Under the pieces are notes generated by a model, which made no database searches, was not told the origin of the DNA, and saw nothing but the letters and a program-made list of their open reading frames with translations. Both the position numbers and the translations under genes were made by a program. This document shows positions 9,192-17,541 of a stretch of DNA of 64,000 nucleotides, one piece after another. This DNA is from Propionimicrobium sp963511305 (GTDB taxonomy: Bacteria; Actinomycetota; Actinomycetes; Propionibacteriales; Propionibacteriaceae), in NCBI GenBank assembly GCA_963511305.1, contig CAUPIJ010000006.1, positions 24,282 to 88,281 of the forward strand, written 5' to 3'. Each line of letters starts with the position of its first letter. Positions within the stretch are counted from its first letter, which is position 1.

Positions 9192-10340
9192 TTAATAAAC
9201 CATCTTCATCGCGGCTCTGACCTCGTTCAAAGTCTGATTGCCCACCTCGTTGGCAACCTCGTTACCGTGCGCGAGCACCTTTTCCAAGTAACCCGGGTCT
9301 GCCATCAGCTCGGCACGACGCGCACGTACGGGGGCAAACTTTTCGTTTACTGCCTCGGTGACCAGCTTCTTCAGCTGCCCGGCACCGCCGTCGCCGATCT
9401 CCTCTGCGATGGCGTTTGGATCTTGTTCGGTGCAAAGCGCAGCCAGATTTACCAGGTTCGATATCTCTGGGCGGTTATTCGGGTCAAAGGTGATGTGGCG
9501 CTCCGAGTCGGTGACCGCCTTCTTGATCCGCTTCGCGGTCTCCTCGGCGCTCATGCCCAAATCAATCGTGTTTCCGTGCGACTTGCTCATCTTCTTGCCA
9601 TCAAGCCCCAGAATGCTGGCGCCACCGCTGAGCAGCGCATCGGGCTGGGGGAATACCGACACGTCTGGGTTAACGCGGCCATAGCGCTCGTCGAAGCGAC
9701 GCGCAATAACGCGAGCCTGCTCTAGGTGCGGCAGCTGATCCTTGCCAACCGGAACCAGATTGGCCTTGCAGAACAGAATGTCGGCGGCCTGGTGAACGGG
9801 ATACGTCAGCAGCAGCCCACTCATCGGACGGCCGCCGGTGGCCTCGTGCTCTGCCTTGACGGTCGGGTTGCGGTAAAGCTCCGAGTCTGTAACCACGGAA
9901 AGGAACGGCAGCATCAGCTGGTTTAGAGCCGGCACCGCCGAGTGGGTGAAAATGGTGCTCTTCTCAGGGTCGATTCCGACCGCGATGTAGTTAGCCAGGG
10001 CCGAGTAGACGCGCTCCCTGATCGGGCCGACGCCGTCGCGGTCAGTGATCACCTGATAGTCCGCGATCAGCACGAAACTGTCCACGCCAGCGCTTTGCAG
10101 TCGCACACGGTTAGCCAGCGAACCAAAATAGTGACCGATGTGCAGCTCGCCGGTAGGACGGTCGCCGGTCAGCATCCGGTATCGCTGCGGGTTTACGGCC
10201 AGATCATCCTCGATGGCCTTGCTTCGTTTCAGGCTGGCCTGCAGGGAGGCCTCGGAGGTCGACTCGCCTAGCGCCTGCTCAACGCTCTTATCGACTTCAG
10301 CCGGGCTATTTTCCATTTTCTGCTCACTCATGACATCCAT
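9192..10340 (-). CDS. trpS: Tryptophanyl-tRNA synthetase
   Basis: Class I aminoacyl-tRNA synthetase that charges tRNA-Trp. The HIGH motif appears as GELHIGHYFGS and the KMSKS loop as GKKMSKSHGN, with the intervening YPVHQAADIL and PVGKDQLPHLE typical of TrpS. The protein is 382 residues, about 45 longer than many bacterial TrpS, because of an acidic, low-complexity N-terminal extension before QRYRMLTGDRPTGE. Start choice is open between ATG 10340, directly after the stop of the PHP gene, and ATG 10331 (MSEQKM). Tight spacing suggests cotranscription with the PHP and GDH-like genes upstream. Confidence 0.95.
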   Translation of the reverse strand: MDVMSEQKMENSPAEVDKSVEQALGESTSEASLQASLKRSKAIEDDLAVNPQRYRMLTGDRPTGELHIGHYFGSLANRVRLQSAGVDSFVLIADYQVITDRDGVGPIRERVYSALANYIAVGIDPEKSTIFTHSAVPALNQLMLPFLSVVTDSELYRNPTVKAEHEATGGRPMSGLLLTYPVHQAADILFCKANLVPVGKDQLPHLEQARVIARRFDERYGRVNPDVSVFPQPDALLSGGASILGLDGKKMSKSHGNTIDLGMSAEETAKRIKKAVTDSERHITFDPNNRPEISNLVNLAALCTEQDPNAIAEEIGDGGAGQLKKLVTEAVNEKFAPVRARRAELMADPGYLEKVLAHGNEVANEVGNQTLNEVRAAMKMVY

Positions 10341-10341
10341 A

Positions 10342-11199
10342 CTAGAGCACCGGAACGTTACCGCCGTGCCGGCGAATCCTGGTGATCAGCTCCTGGGCGG
10401 CTGTCCAGCGAGTTGTTTCGCAGCCGAGCTCGTGACCGATCTTTCCGGTGCCGTGATAGTCGCTGCCTCCAGTACGAACCAGCCCAAGGCGATGTCCAAG
10501 CTGACGCAGCAACTCCCTGCTGTGATTATCGTGGCTGGGATGATCGACCTCGATGCCGTCCAAGCCGTGACGCCTTGTCAGCTGCTCGATGAGCTCGACT
10601 TCCATTTGTTCGCCTCGCCCCTCGATCATCGGGTGTGCTAACACCGCAGCGCCGCCAGCCTGGTGAATCAGGTCGATGGCTCGTCCGATCTCGGTGGCAT
10701 AGCGGGTGACGTAGGCGGGCTTGCCAACCGCGAGATACTTCTCGAACGCCTCATCGCGATTAGCCACGTATTCCGCATCGATCATGGCATCGGCGACATG
10801 AGGACGGCCGATTGCGCTGCCGGCGGCTTTCTTGCGCACTTCCTCGAGGCTGATCTGTACGCCCAACTCTGCCAGAAGTGTCAGTGTCTGAGGGATTCTT
10901 TCCGACCTGCTGTCGACGATCTTCCGCAGTTCAGCAGTCAGTTCAGGATCGTTGGCGTCGGCCCCGTAGCCGAGGACGTGAATCGAGTTATCTCCCTCGC
11001 ATGCGCTCAGCTCGATGCCGGGAATGACTCTGACCCCGATTCGCCTGCCCATCTCCATCGCCTCTGGCAGGCCATCAAAGTTATCGTGGTCACATAAACC
11101 CAAGACCCCTACCCCGGCCTGCTGCGCCTTAGCGACCAATGTCGTAGGCGTATCCGTGCCGTCTGAATAGGTGGAATGCGTGTGCAGGTCTATCTTCAT
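10342..11199 (-). CDS. PHP-domain phosphoesterase (RNase AM / TrpH-like)
   Basis: Metal-dependent phosphoesterase of the PHP family; relatives hydrolyse 3',5'-nucleoside bisphosphates or trim RNA 5' ends. Metal ligands are visible as DLHTHSTYSDGT at the N-terminus, the CDHDN loop, PGIELSA, a central GRPHVADAM, LAHPM and the C-terminal GGSDYHG. The 285-residue length fits the stand-alone family rather than DNA polymerase PHP domains. The ATG overlaps the end of the GDH-like gene by 4 bp, implying translational coupling, and trpS follows immediately. Substrate cannot be read from the sequence. Confidence 0.85.
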   Translation of the reverse strand: MKIDLHTHSTYSDGTDTPTTLVAKAQQAGVGVLGLCDHDNFDGLPEAMEMGRRIGVRVIPGIELSACEGDNSIHVLGYGADANDPELTAELRKIVDSRSERIPQTLTLLAELGVQISLEEVRKKAAGSAIGRPHVADAMIDAEYVANRDEAFEKYLAVGKPAYVTRYATEIGRAIDLIHQAGGAAVLAHPMIEGRGEQMEVELIEQLTRRHGLDGIEVDHPSHDNHSRELLRQLGHRLGLVRTGGSDYHGTGKIGHELGCETTRWTAAQELITRIRRHGGNVPVL

Positions 11200-12905
11200 T
11201 TTCTTCCCCTCGCAGTGTTACTCGAAAGTTCAGTCTTGAAAGCCACCATGAATTCCTGCCGATCTTCGTAAGACCACTCCTCAATCCTAGGCGAGTCTTG
11301 CGGAAGGCAGAGACCAAAGTCGTATATCACGGCTGGCTTGCCTCGCAGCGAGACCTTGTAGGGAAACTCATCGACGATCTCGACCCCGAGCTCAACCAGC
11401 TTCGGAACTATCTCGGAGAGTTTCATAGTGGCCCCGACACGAAATATCTTTAGCCGAAAATCTATCTCGTTTTGCGGAGGAGTCGGCTGATATACCAGCA
11501 GGCCAATGTCTTTTGGCGAGCCAATCATGTTCAGCTCTGCCAGATCAGAAACCGCGTCCAGTGGGGCGTACGCCTCTTTATAGGCGTCAGAAAACTCTAT
11601 TCCCCTTGCTGACGAGGGGAAACGCTCGGCGATCTCGGCAAACCTATCCGACCAGCTCCGCGTCGCCTGCTTGATCGAGTTCTCCAGCCGAACCGGATCG
11701 ATGTGCGGAAGCTGCTTGCCCTCCTCGACTCGCACGCTCAGGTAGACCCTAGCGAGAACTGACTCGCTGACCGACAGGCTCCATTCGACCTCCTTGGCTC
11801 CGGTCGCTGCCTGCAGCACCTCTATCATGGCTTCCCTGACGCCGGTGTTGTAGCGGTCTCGGGGAAAATAGATCACCGCGGTGAGCATCCTTCCCCACCG
11901 GCCGCGACGCATGAAAGTTTTGATGTCCCTGCGCTCTTCTGGCTGCGCGACCTGGGTGAGAATTGGCAGCAACTCCTTAGGAGTAGCCCTGAGCAACTCC
12001 TCTCTCGGAAAAGTCTCCAGCGCGGCGAGCATGCTTCGCCCGGCATACGATTCCGGGTCATACCCCAGACTGTTCATCAGAAGATTGGCCTTTTCGGCCA
12101 GCAGCGGAATGTTGTAGATGGATTCCGAATAGGCGGTCGAAGTGAGCAGCCCCAGGAATCTGTGCTCGCCGACCACCTTGCCGTTGCGGAAGACCCTGAC
12201 CCCGAAGTAGTCCAGATAACCCCCGCTTCTGATTCTGGATTTTTCCGAGTCCTTAGTGATGATCAGCTCTTTAGCGGTTTCATTAGGCAGCAATGAAGCA
12301 TGGAACCTTCTGGTGGCTCTCAGGTCGTCCTTCAGGATTCCTAGGCCGCCGCTCTCGGGAAGAAATGAGCCAGTCTCGGTTATCGCGTAGCTTCTGCTTC
12401 CGACGGGCACGAAGTGGCTAGGGTCCGCAAGCCACTTGAGCATCTGCCGAGTTACCTCATCGTGGGCCTTCCCAGCAGCATGTTTTATTGTCTCGCGTAT
12501 CCTGGTCATGTCCTGGCTGGCCACGGCAAGATCCTCTAGAGCCAGCTCCAGCTTTTTCTGCAGGGCGGGCACGGAGTCCTCGGGTGAGACGCCTAGCGGG
12601 CTGAGCAAATCCAGCTTCACCCAGGATTCGCGCTCTGCCGATTCGCGTTCTTCGTCGAAGGCCACGAACTGCCCCTTCTTGTCCCTGAGAACCCACGGTC
12701 TAGGATGGCTCAAACCCCGATTCAGAAAGTTAAGGCTGTTCGCGATCTGCAAGATGGTCTCAACGATGAATGGCCTGTCCAAGGTGACGACCCGGACGCT
12801 GACGTGGCTGCTGGAATCAGCGTTATTGCAGAAAACGCTGACCACGGTTCGATCGCGAAGGCGGGCTATCTCCTCGAAATCGGCTAACTCATCTGGGAAC
12901 TTCAA
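11196..12905 (-). CDS. Stand-alone N-terminal (regulatory) region of large NAD-glutamate dehydrogenase; catalytic domain absent
   Basis: The 569 residues match the ACT-like/PAS-like front portion of the roughly 1600-residue L-GDH180 NAD-glutamate dehydrogenases (Bac_NAD_GDH family). Signatures are RSYAITETGSFLPESGGLGIL, GGYLDYFGVRVF, GEHRFLGLLTSTAYSESI, FPREELLRATPKELLPI, RRGRWGRMLTAVIYFPRDRY and NTGVREAMIEVLQ. It stops after AVIYDFGLCLP and about 30 more residues, close to where the dehydrogenase domain would begin. No catalytic domain follows; the next gene is an unrelated PHP protein. The TTG start has AGGAGG eight bases upstream, the reading frame is unbroken, and the stop overlaps the PHP start by 4 bp, so it looks expressed rather than decayed. 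A catalytic role is excluded by domain content; a regulatory or binding role is inference. Confidence 0.8.
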   Translation of the reverse strand: MKFPDELADFEEIARLRDRTVVSVFCNNADSSSHVSVRVVTLDRPFIVETILQIANSLNFLNRGLSHPRPWVLRDKKGQFVAFDEERESAERESWVKLDLLSPLGVSPEDSVPALQKKLELALEDLAVASQDMTRIRETIKHAAGKAHDEVTRQMLKWLADPSHFVPVGSRSYAITETGSFLPESGGLGILKDDLRATRRFHASLLPNETAKELIITKDSEKSRIRSGGYLDYFGVRVFRNGKVVGEHRFLGLLTSTAYSESIYNIPLLAEKANLLMNSLGYDPESYAGRSMLAALETFPREELLRATPKELLPILTQVAQPEERRDIKTFMRRGRWGRMLTAVIYFPRDRYNTGVREAMIEVLQAATGAKEVEWSLSVSESVLARVYLSVRVEEGKQLPHIDPVRLENSIKQATRSWSDRFAEIAERFPSSARGIEFSDAYKEAYAPLDAVSDLAELNMIGSPKDIGLLVYQPTPPQNEIDFRLKIFRVGATMKLSEIVPKLVELGVEIVDEFPYKVSLRGKPAVIYDFGLCLPQDSPRIEEWSYEDRQEFMVAFKTELSSNTARGRK

Positions 12906-12975
12906 CTCCGAGACCTCCTGATCAAAATGCTCATAACCTTGGCAAGCTCAACATTAGCGAGGGCATTATTAGGAT

Positions 12976-13440
12976 ATGCGCATTACAGCTTGCCACCGAT
13001 ACCATGCCAATCCTGAAGAAGTCTACGCGATGCTGAACGACGAAGATTTCTTGAAGAAGGTTGCGGCAAGGGCAGACGCAACAGAGGCGACAGTTTCAAC
13101 CGACGCGGACGGCATCGAGCTACGAGCCTCGGTAGTCGCACCCCAAAAGGCTCAAAAGTTGGTCGGCGAAGAGCTAACACTCGCTCTCAGATCTAACTGG
13201 ACCAAACTAATGAATAACCGCGCGGAAGCGGTGCTGTCCGCGAGCGTTGATAGGCTGCCGGCAACTCTTTCCGGAACGGCCAAACTGAGCGGTAACGAAA
13301 GCGAAACGATCGTCGAATACGACTGCGAATTCTCGGTGAGGGTAGCCCTGGTCGGCAAGCGCATCGAGCAGGCGGCTGCGCCATACGTGACGGCCGTGAT
13401 CGACAAGCAACAAGAGGTCGGTAACGAGTGGCTGGGCTAG
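12976..13440 (+). CDS. DUF2505 family protein (START-like fold)
   Basis: A 154-residue protein of the actinobacterial DUF2505 family, predicted to adopt the SRPBCC/START helix-grip fold with a hydrophobic ligand pocket. Family features are the opening ITACHRYHANPEEVYAMLND, the central TLALRSNWTKLMNN and the C-terminal RIEQAAAPYVTAVIDKQQEVGNEWL helix. It diverges from the GDH-like gene across 70 bp and overlaps the end of the convergent DUF6912 gene by 4 bp. Ligand and role are unknown. Confidence 0.85.
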   Translation: MRITACHRYHANPEEVYAMLNDEDFLKKVAARADATEATVSTDADGIELRASVVAPQKAQKLVGEELTLALRSNWTKLMNNRAEAVLSASVDRLPATLSGTAKLSGNESETIVEYDCEFSVRVALVGKRIEQAAAPYVTAVIDKQQEVGNEWLG

Positions 13441-13889
13441 ACCTCGCTCAGGTCATGCCAGCACAGATCGTGTTCAGCCATAAAATCTTGGGCTAGCTGC
13501 CAGGCCTCGTCGAGGCTTTGACCAGCTATCTTCTCGGTCAACTCACTGTTCGGTGGCTCCTCGTCGCAGAACCACGAAATTACCCTTTTGCGGTTTAGCC
13601 CGGAGACTCTGACACCACCGTTTTCGGACTCGTCGCCCGGGCTCAGTTCGGCTCCGTCGGCATCTGCAACCACGATGAGGCGCTCGCCGCTGGCGATCAG
13701 ACCCCAGACCCCTGCCACCTGCAGCGCGGCCATCTCTGCCTCTTCCTGGGCATCCTTGTAGTCGGAGATTTCGAAGGCCTCCTTCAACCGATCGTTGGCG
13801 ACGAAGGCCTGCATCTGCCCGCCGAGCGATCCTTTCGAAGCGAGCTCCTCAAGCTGTTGGCGCGTTACCGGCACAAAAACCAAATTCAC
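13437..13889 (-). CDS. DUF6912 family protein
   Basis: A 150-residue acidic protein of a conserved actinobacterial family usually found near secA (mycobacterial Rv3231c-like). It opens LVFVPVTRQQLEEL and contains EEAEMAALQVAG followed by a GERLIVVADAD strand, which is the family pattern. No catalytic motif is recognisable. It lies about 110 bp downstream of the secA terminator on the same strand. Function unknown. Confidence 0.75.
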   Translation of the reverse strand: MNLVFVPVTRQQLEELASKGSLGGQMQAFVANDRLKEAFEISDYKDAQEEAEMAALQVAGVWGLIASGERLIVVADADGAELSPGDESENGGVRVSGLNRKRVISWFCDEEPPNSELTEKIAGQSLDEAWQLAQDFMAEHDLCWHDLSEV

Positions 13890-13955
13890 TCATCCAGCTT
13901 CGCACATCGACTCGCTGAAAGTCCCCGCTAGACCAAAAGCTGGCCAAAGAAATTA

Positions 13956-13985
13956 GTGGCCGGACGGGAGATCCCGCCCGGCCAC
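13956..13985 (-). terminator. Rho-independent terminator of secA
   Basis: GTGGCCGGaCGGG at 13956-13968 pairs with CCCGcCCGGCCAC at 13973-13985 through a 4-nt loop with one mismatch. On the minus strand the stem is followed by TAATTTCTTT. It lies 16 bp beyond the secA stop codon. Confidence 0.75.
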
Positions 13986-14000
13986 AGTGTTTGAAATTGA

Positions 14001-16703
14001 CTAATTCCTACCGTGGCACTTCTTGTATTTCTTGCCCGAGCCACAAGGGCAAGGGGCGTTGCGCCCGACGCGATCGTTCTTCACGACCTGCCTGTCAGAT
14101 TGCTCCTCAGAGCCGTCCTCGGACGGTGCCGAGTACCGCAAACCCTCGTTCTTCTGCCTGGGAGCCTGCTGGGCTGGTTTCACCGCCGAAGTATCCTCGA
14201 CCTCTGCTTCCTGTTGCCCTTGCTGGGCAATCAGGCCGTCAAGCGGCTGGTTCAGCAGGAACTGTACGACCTCTTCGTAGAAGCCCTCACGCATCTGGTC
14301 GAACATGAGCGCGCCCTCGCGCTGGTACTCAACCAATGGGTCTCGCTGGGCCATCGCGCGCAGGCCGATGCCCTCGCGCAGATAGTCCATCTCGTATAGG
14401 TGCTCGCGCCACTTGCGGTCTAGAACGAACAGCCAGACAGTGCGCTCGAATTCGCGCATGCCCTCCTCGCCAAGGAGTTCCTCGCGTTCCTTGTAGACGC
14501 GATTTGCATCCTCTAGGAACGCCTCGACCAATTCATCCGCATCATCCACATCGTCGAAGTCGGCCTTCTTCAGCCCGACCGGGTATAGCTGGCTCATGGC
14601 CTGCCACAGGCCGTCGATGTCCCAATCGTCCGCGAATCCCTCGGTGTAGCGATGGACGCCACCGTTGATGATCCTTTCGGTTACCTCCTGCAGGGTGTCC
14701 GAGATCTCGGCTCCGTCGAGCACCCGGCGGCGATCGCCATAGATGGCGTGCCGCTGACGGTTCATCACGTCGTCGTATCGCAGAACATTCTTACGAATCT
14801 CGAAGTTCTGAGCTTCCAGCTGCTTCTGAGCGCTCTCGATAGCCCGCGAAACCAGCTTCATCTCGATCGGCTCGTCGTCGGCAACATTCAGCCTAAGCAG
14901 CGCGTTTTCGACTGCGTCGGCCTTGAACAAGCGGAGCAGATCGTCCTGCAGACTCAGGTAGAAGCGGCTCTCGCCGGGGTCGCCCTGACGGCCGGAACGA
15001 CCACGCAACTGGTTGTCGATTCGGCGAGACTCGTGACGCTCGGAACCAATCACTACCAGGCCACCGAGCTCCACGACCTCATCGTGCTCATCGGCAACCT
15101 GCTGTTCGAGCACGGGCAAAAGCTCACGCATTGCGGCTTCGTACTCTTCCGCGTTCTCGACCGGATCCAGGCCGCGTTCCTTGAGCGTCTCGGTGGCGAT
15201 GAACTCTGGGTTGCCGCCGAGCATGATGTCAGTACCACGACCTGCCATGTTGGTGGCGACGGTTACTGCGCCCTTGCGGCCGGCCTCCGCGACGATCGCT
15301 GCCTCGCGCTTGTGGTGCTTGGCGTTCAGCACCTGGTGCGGGATCCCCGCGCGCTTCAACCGCTTGGAAAGTTCCTCGGACTTGTTAACCGAAGCCGTAC
15401 CAAGCAGAATCGGCTGCCCAGCCTCATGGATCTCCTTAACGTTGCGGACGATCGCGTTGAACTTGGCGTCCTCAGTTCGGTAGATCTGATCATCGAGATC
15501 TCGGCGAATCATCTTGCGGTTAGTCGGAATGACCAGGACGCCCAGGCCATAAATCTTCTGGAACTCCGATTCCTCGGTCTTCGCTGTACCGGTCATGCCC
15601 GCGAGCTTTGTGTACATGCGGAAATAGTTCTGCAGGGTGATGGTGGCGAGAGTCTGGTACTCGTCCTTGATTTCCACGTGCTCTTTCGCCTCGAGTGCCT
15701 GGTGCAGGCCCTCGTTGTAGCGACGGCCTTCCAAGGTGCGGCCTGTGTGTTCATCAACGATCAGGACCTCGTTGTTGGAGACCACGTAGTCCTTGTCGCG
15801 GTGGAAAAGTTCCTTGGCGCGAATAGCATTGTTCAGGTAGCCGATCAGGGGCGTGTTGGCCGACTCATAAAGGTTGTCGATGCCGAGCATGTCCTCGGTT
15901 TTCTCGATACCGGGAGCAAGAATCGCCACCGTGCGCTTCTTCTCGTCGACCTCGTAGTCCTCGTCGCGGGTAAGTCGCAAGGCTAGATTGGCGAAAGCGG
16001 GATACCACTGTTTATTCTCGGTCGCCGGACCGGAAATGATCAGCGGTGTACGGGCCTCGTCGATCAGAATCGAGTCGACCTCATCGACTATCGCGTAGTG
16101 ATGGCCGCGCTGCACCAGGTCATCCGGCGACATAGCCATGTTGTCGCGCAGATAGTCGAAACCAAATTCGTTGTTGGTGCCGTAGGTGATGTCGGCGTTA
16201 TAGGCCTCGCGACGCTGAGCCGGGGTCATGCTGGTCAGGATCACGCCAACCCTTAAACCCAAGAAGTGGTGGACGCGTCCCATCTGCTCGGACTGATACT
16301 CGGCGAGGTAGTCGTTCACCGTGACGATGTGAACGCCCTTGCCAGTCAGCGCGTTCAGGTAGCTTGGCATCAGCGCGACGATGGTTTTACCTTCACCGGT
16401 CTTCATCTCAGCGATGTTGCACATGTGCAACGCTGCGCCACCCATCAGCTGAACATCGAACGGGCGCTTGCCGAGGACTCTCTTACAAGCCTCGCGAACT
16501 GTGGCGAATGCCTCGACCAGGATGTCGTCTAGAGTCTCACCCGCTTCAAGGCGCTTCTTGAACTCATCGGTCTGCGCCCGAAGTTCTTCGTCGCTCATCG
16601 CGACGTAATCTTCTTCGATGCTGGTTACCTGATCAGCGATCTTCTGAAGTTTCTTAAGAACCCGACCTTCGCCGAAGTTCAGTAGGCGATCTAAAACGCT
16701 CAC
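14001..16703 (-). CDS. secA: Preprotein translocase ATPase SecA
   Basis: The motor that pushes preproteins through SecYEG at the inner face of the membrane. The 900-residue length is typical of housekeeping SecA1. Visible motifs are MKTGEGKTIVA (Walker A), FGFDYLRDNM, IVDEVDSILIDEARTPLIISG, TNMAGRGTDI, RRIDNQLRGRSGRQGDPG, and the C-terminal zinc SEC-C motif CPCGSGKKYKKCH that binds SecB or ribosomes in other bacteria. It starts with a GTG at 16703 preceded by AAGGGAT. A 12-bp palindrome overlaps the presumptive transcription start. hpf lies upstream on the same strand, separated by a strong hairpin. Confidence 0.97.
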   Translation of the reverse strand: MSVLDRLLNFGEGRVLKKLQKIADQVTSIEEDYVAMSDEELRAQTDEFKKRLEAGETLDDILVEAFATVREACKRVLGKRPFDVQLMGGAALHMCNIAEMKTGEGKTIVALMPSYLNALTGKGVHIVTVNDYLAEYQSEQMGRVHHFLGLRVGVILTSMTPAQRREAYNADITYGTNNEFGFDYLRDNMAMSPDDLVQRGHHYAIVDEVDSILIDEARTPLIISGPATENKQWYPAFANLALRLTRDEDYEVDEKKRTVAILAPGIEKTEDMLGIDNLYESANTPLIGYLNNAIRAKELFHRDKDYVVSNNEVLIVDEHTGRTLEGRRYNEGLHQALEAKEHVEIKDEYQTLATITLQNYFRMYTKLAGMTGTAKTEESEFQKIYGLGVLVIPTNRKMIRRDLDDQIYRTEDAKFNAIVRNVKEIHEAGQPILLGTASVNKSEELSKRLKRAGIPHQVLNAKHHKREAAIVAEAGRKGAVTVATNMAGRGTDIMLGGNPEFIATETLKERGLDPVENAEEYEAAMRELLPVLEQQVADEHDEVVELGGLVVIGSERHESRRIDNQLRGRSGRQGDPGESRFYLSLQDDLLRLFKADAVENALLRLNVADDEPIEMKLVSRAIESAQKQLEAQNFEIRKNVLRYDDVMNRQRHAIYGDRRRVLDGAEISDTLQEVTERIINGGVHRYTEGFADDWDIDGLWQAMSQLYPVGLKKADFDDVDDADELVEAFLEDANRVYKEREELLGEEGMREFERTVWLFVLDRKWREHLYEMDYLREGIGLRAMAQRDPLVEYQREGALMFDQMREGFYEEVVQFLLNQPLDGLIAQQGQQEAEVEDTSAVKPAQQAPRQKNEGLRYSAPSEDGSEEQSDRQVVKNDRVGRNAPCPCGSGKKYKKCHGRN

Positions 16704-16726
16704 GAGTGCTATCCCTTGTAATTAAA

Positions 16727-16749
16727 TGTTGTACAACACAACGATATTA
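16727..16749 (-). promoter_or_regulatory. Probable secA -10 element with overlapping 12-bp palindrome
   Basis: On the minus strand TAATAT at 16749-16744 is a plausible -10 element for secA. The perfect palindrome TGTTGTACAACA at 16727-16738 sits just downstream, where transcription should begin, which is a typical operator position. A similar arm pair, GTTGT/ACAAC, occurs upstream of pflB. The regulator is unknown. Confidence 0.4.
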
Positions 16750-16761
16750 GCCGAACAGCAC

Positions 16762-16789
16762 GATCGGCCAACCATACAGTTGGCCGATC
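16762..16789 (-). terminator. Strong hairpin between hpf and secA
   Basis: GATCGGCCAAC at 16762-16772 pairs perfectly with GTTGGCCGATC at 16779-16789 around a 6-nt loop. It lies 65 bp after the hpf stop. No clear T-run follows, so it could be a terminator or an mRNA 3'-end stabiliser. Confidence 0.5.
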
Positions 16790-16853
16790 ATGCAACCAAC
16801 ATCCATTTGGCAAAGACGAAATCGATGTCAGCCTCTTAGCTTGAGCAGGAAAA

Positions 16854-17498
16854 CTATGAGTTTGCCTTAGCAACGGATTCGTCGATATTTAGGTGAATCA
16901 CGCCGTAGTTATATGCCTTGCGACGATAGACCACGCTCGGCTGCAGCGTCTGCTCGTCGACGTAAAGGAAGAAGTCGTGACCGACCAGCTCCATTTCGTC
17001 GAGGGCCTGCTCCAGCGTCAGCGGCTGGGCATCGAAGACCTTTTCGCGAACCACCAATGGGCCGTCCCCGGTCACCTCGATGCCGGCGATGGTCTTCTTC
17101 TCCGGCTCTGTGCTTTCGGGCTCTTCTTCCTTCTGCAACAGCCCGAGATCGAGAGGTGCAGCGGCAAGGCTGCGAGCCGAACGGAGCCCTCGGTTGTGCT
17201 TACGCCTATCCGCGGCTCTGCGGAGCTGCGTCATCAACTTGTCCTCAGCCCGATCAAGCGCAGTGCGCTTGTCAGCTGCCTTCGCGGAGGCTCTGATCAC
17301 GGGACCCTTGCCCCGAAGTGTGATCTCACAGCGAATATCGTCGTCCGGATCGCCTTTAGCAGGCTGCGCCGTAAACTCAACTTCAACGCGGATTACGCGA
17401 TCTTTCAGCTTGCTAATCGATTCGGTTAATCGCTCACTTATCTGCTCACGTAGCTCGTCGGTGATTGTGCAGTGACGTCCAGTGATGGTGACTTCCAT
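16854..17498 (-). CDS. hpf: Long-form ribosome hibernation promoting factor
   Basis: Binds the 30S decoding region and dimerises 70S ribosomes into inactive 100S particles during stasis. The 214-residue protein has the S30AE domain at the N-terminus (MEVTITGRHCTITDELREQI) and the long-form C-terminal dimerisation domain (YVDEQTLQPSVVYRRKAYNYGVIHLN), joined by a basic then acidic linker. ATG at 17498 follows AGGAGG-like sequence (ACTAGGAGGATGAC). In actinobacteria this gene commonly sits between secA and comF, as here. Confidence 0.93.
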   Translation of the reverse strand: MEVTITGRHCTITDELREQISERLTESISKLKDRVIRVEVEFTAQPAKGDPDDDIRCEITLRGKGPVIRASAKAADKRTALDRAEDKLMTQLRRAADRRKHNRGLRSARSLAAAPLDLGLLQKEEEPESTEPEKKTIAGIEVTGDGPLVVREKVFDAQPLTLEQALDEMELVGHDFFLYVDEQTLQPSVVYRRKAYNYGVIHLNIDESVAKANS

Positions 17499-17541
17499 GT
17501 CATCCTCCTAGTTAGTGCGGAGTGTTAGTGGCGGAAACCGC

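Noticed and set aside
14652..15986. Long open frame on the plus strand opposite secA (similar ones lie opposite pflB at 22165-23331 and opposite atpA/atpG at 31366-32532)
   Set aside because: Antisense frames of highly expressed, codon-biased genes; the translations have no family resemblance, and the minus-strand genes are certain.
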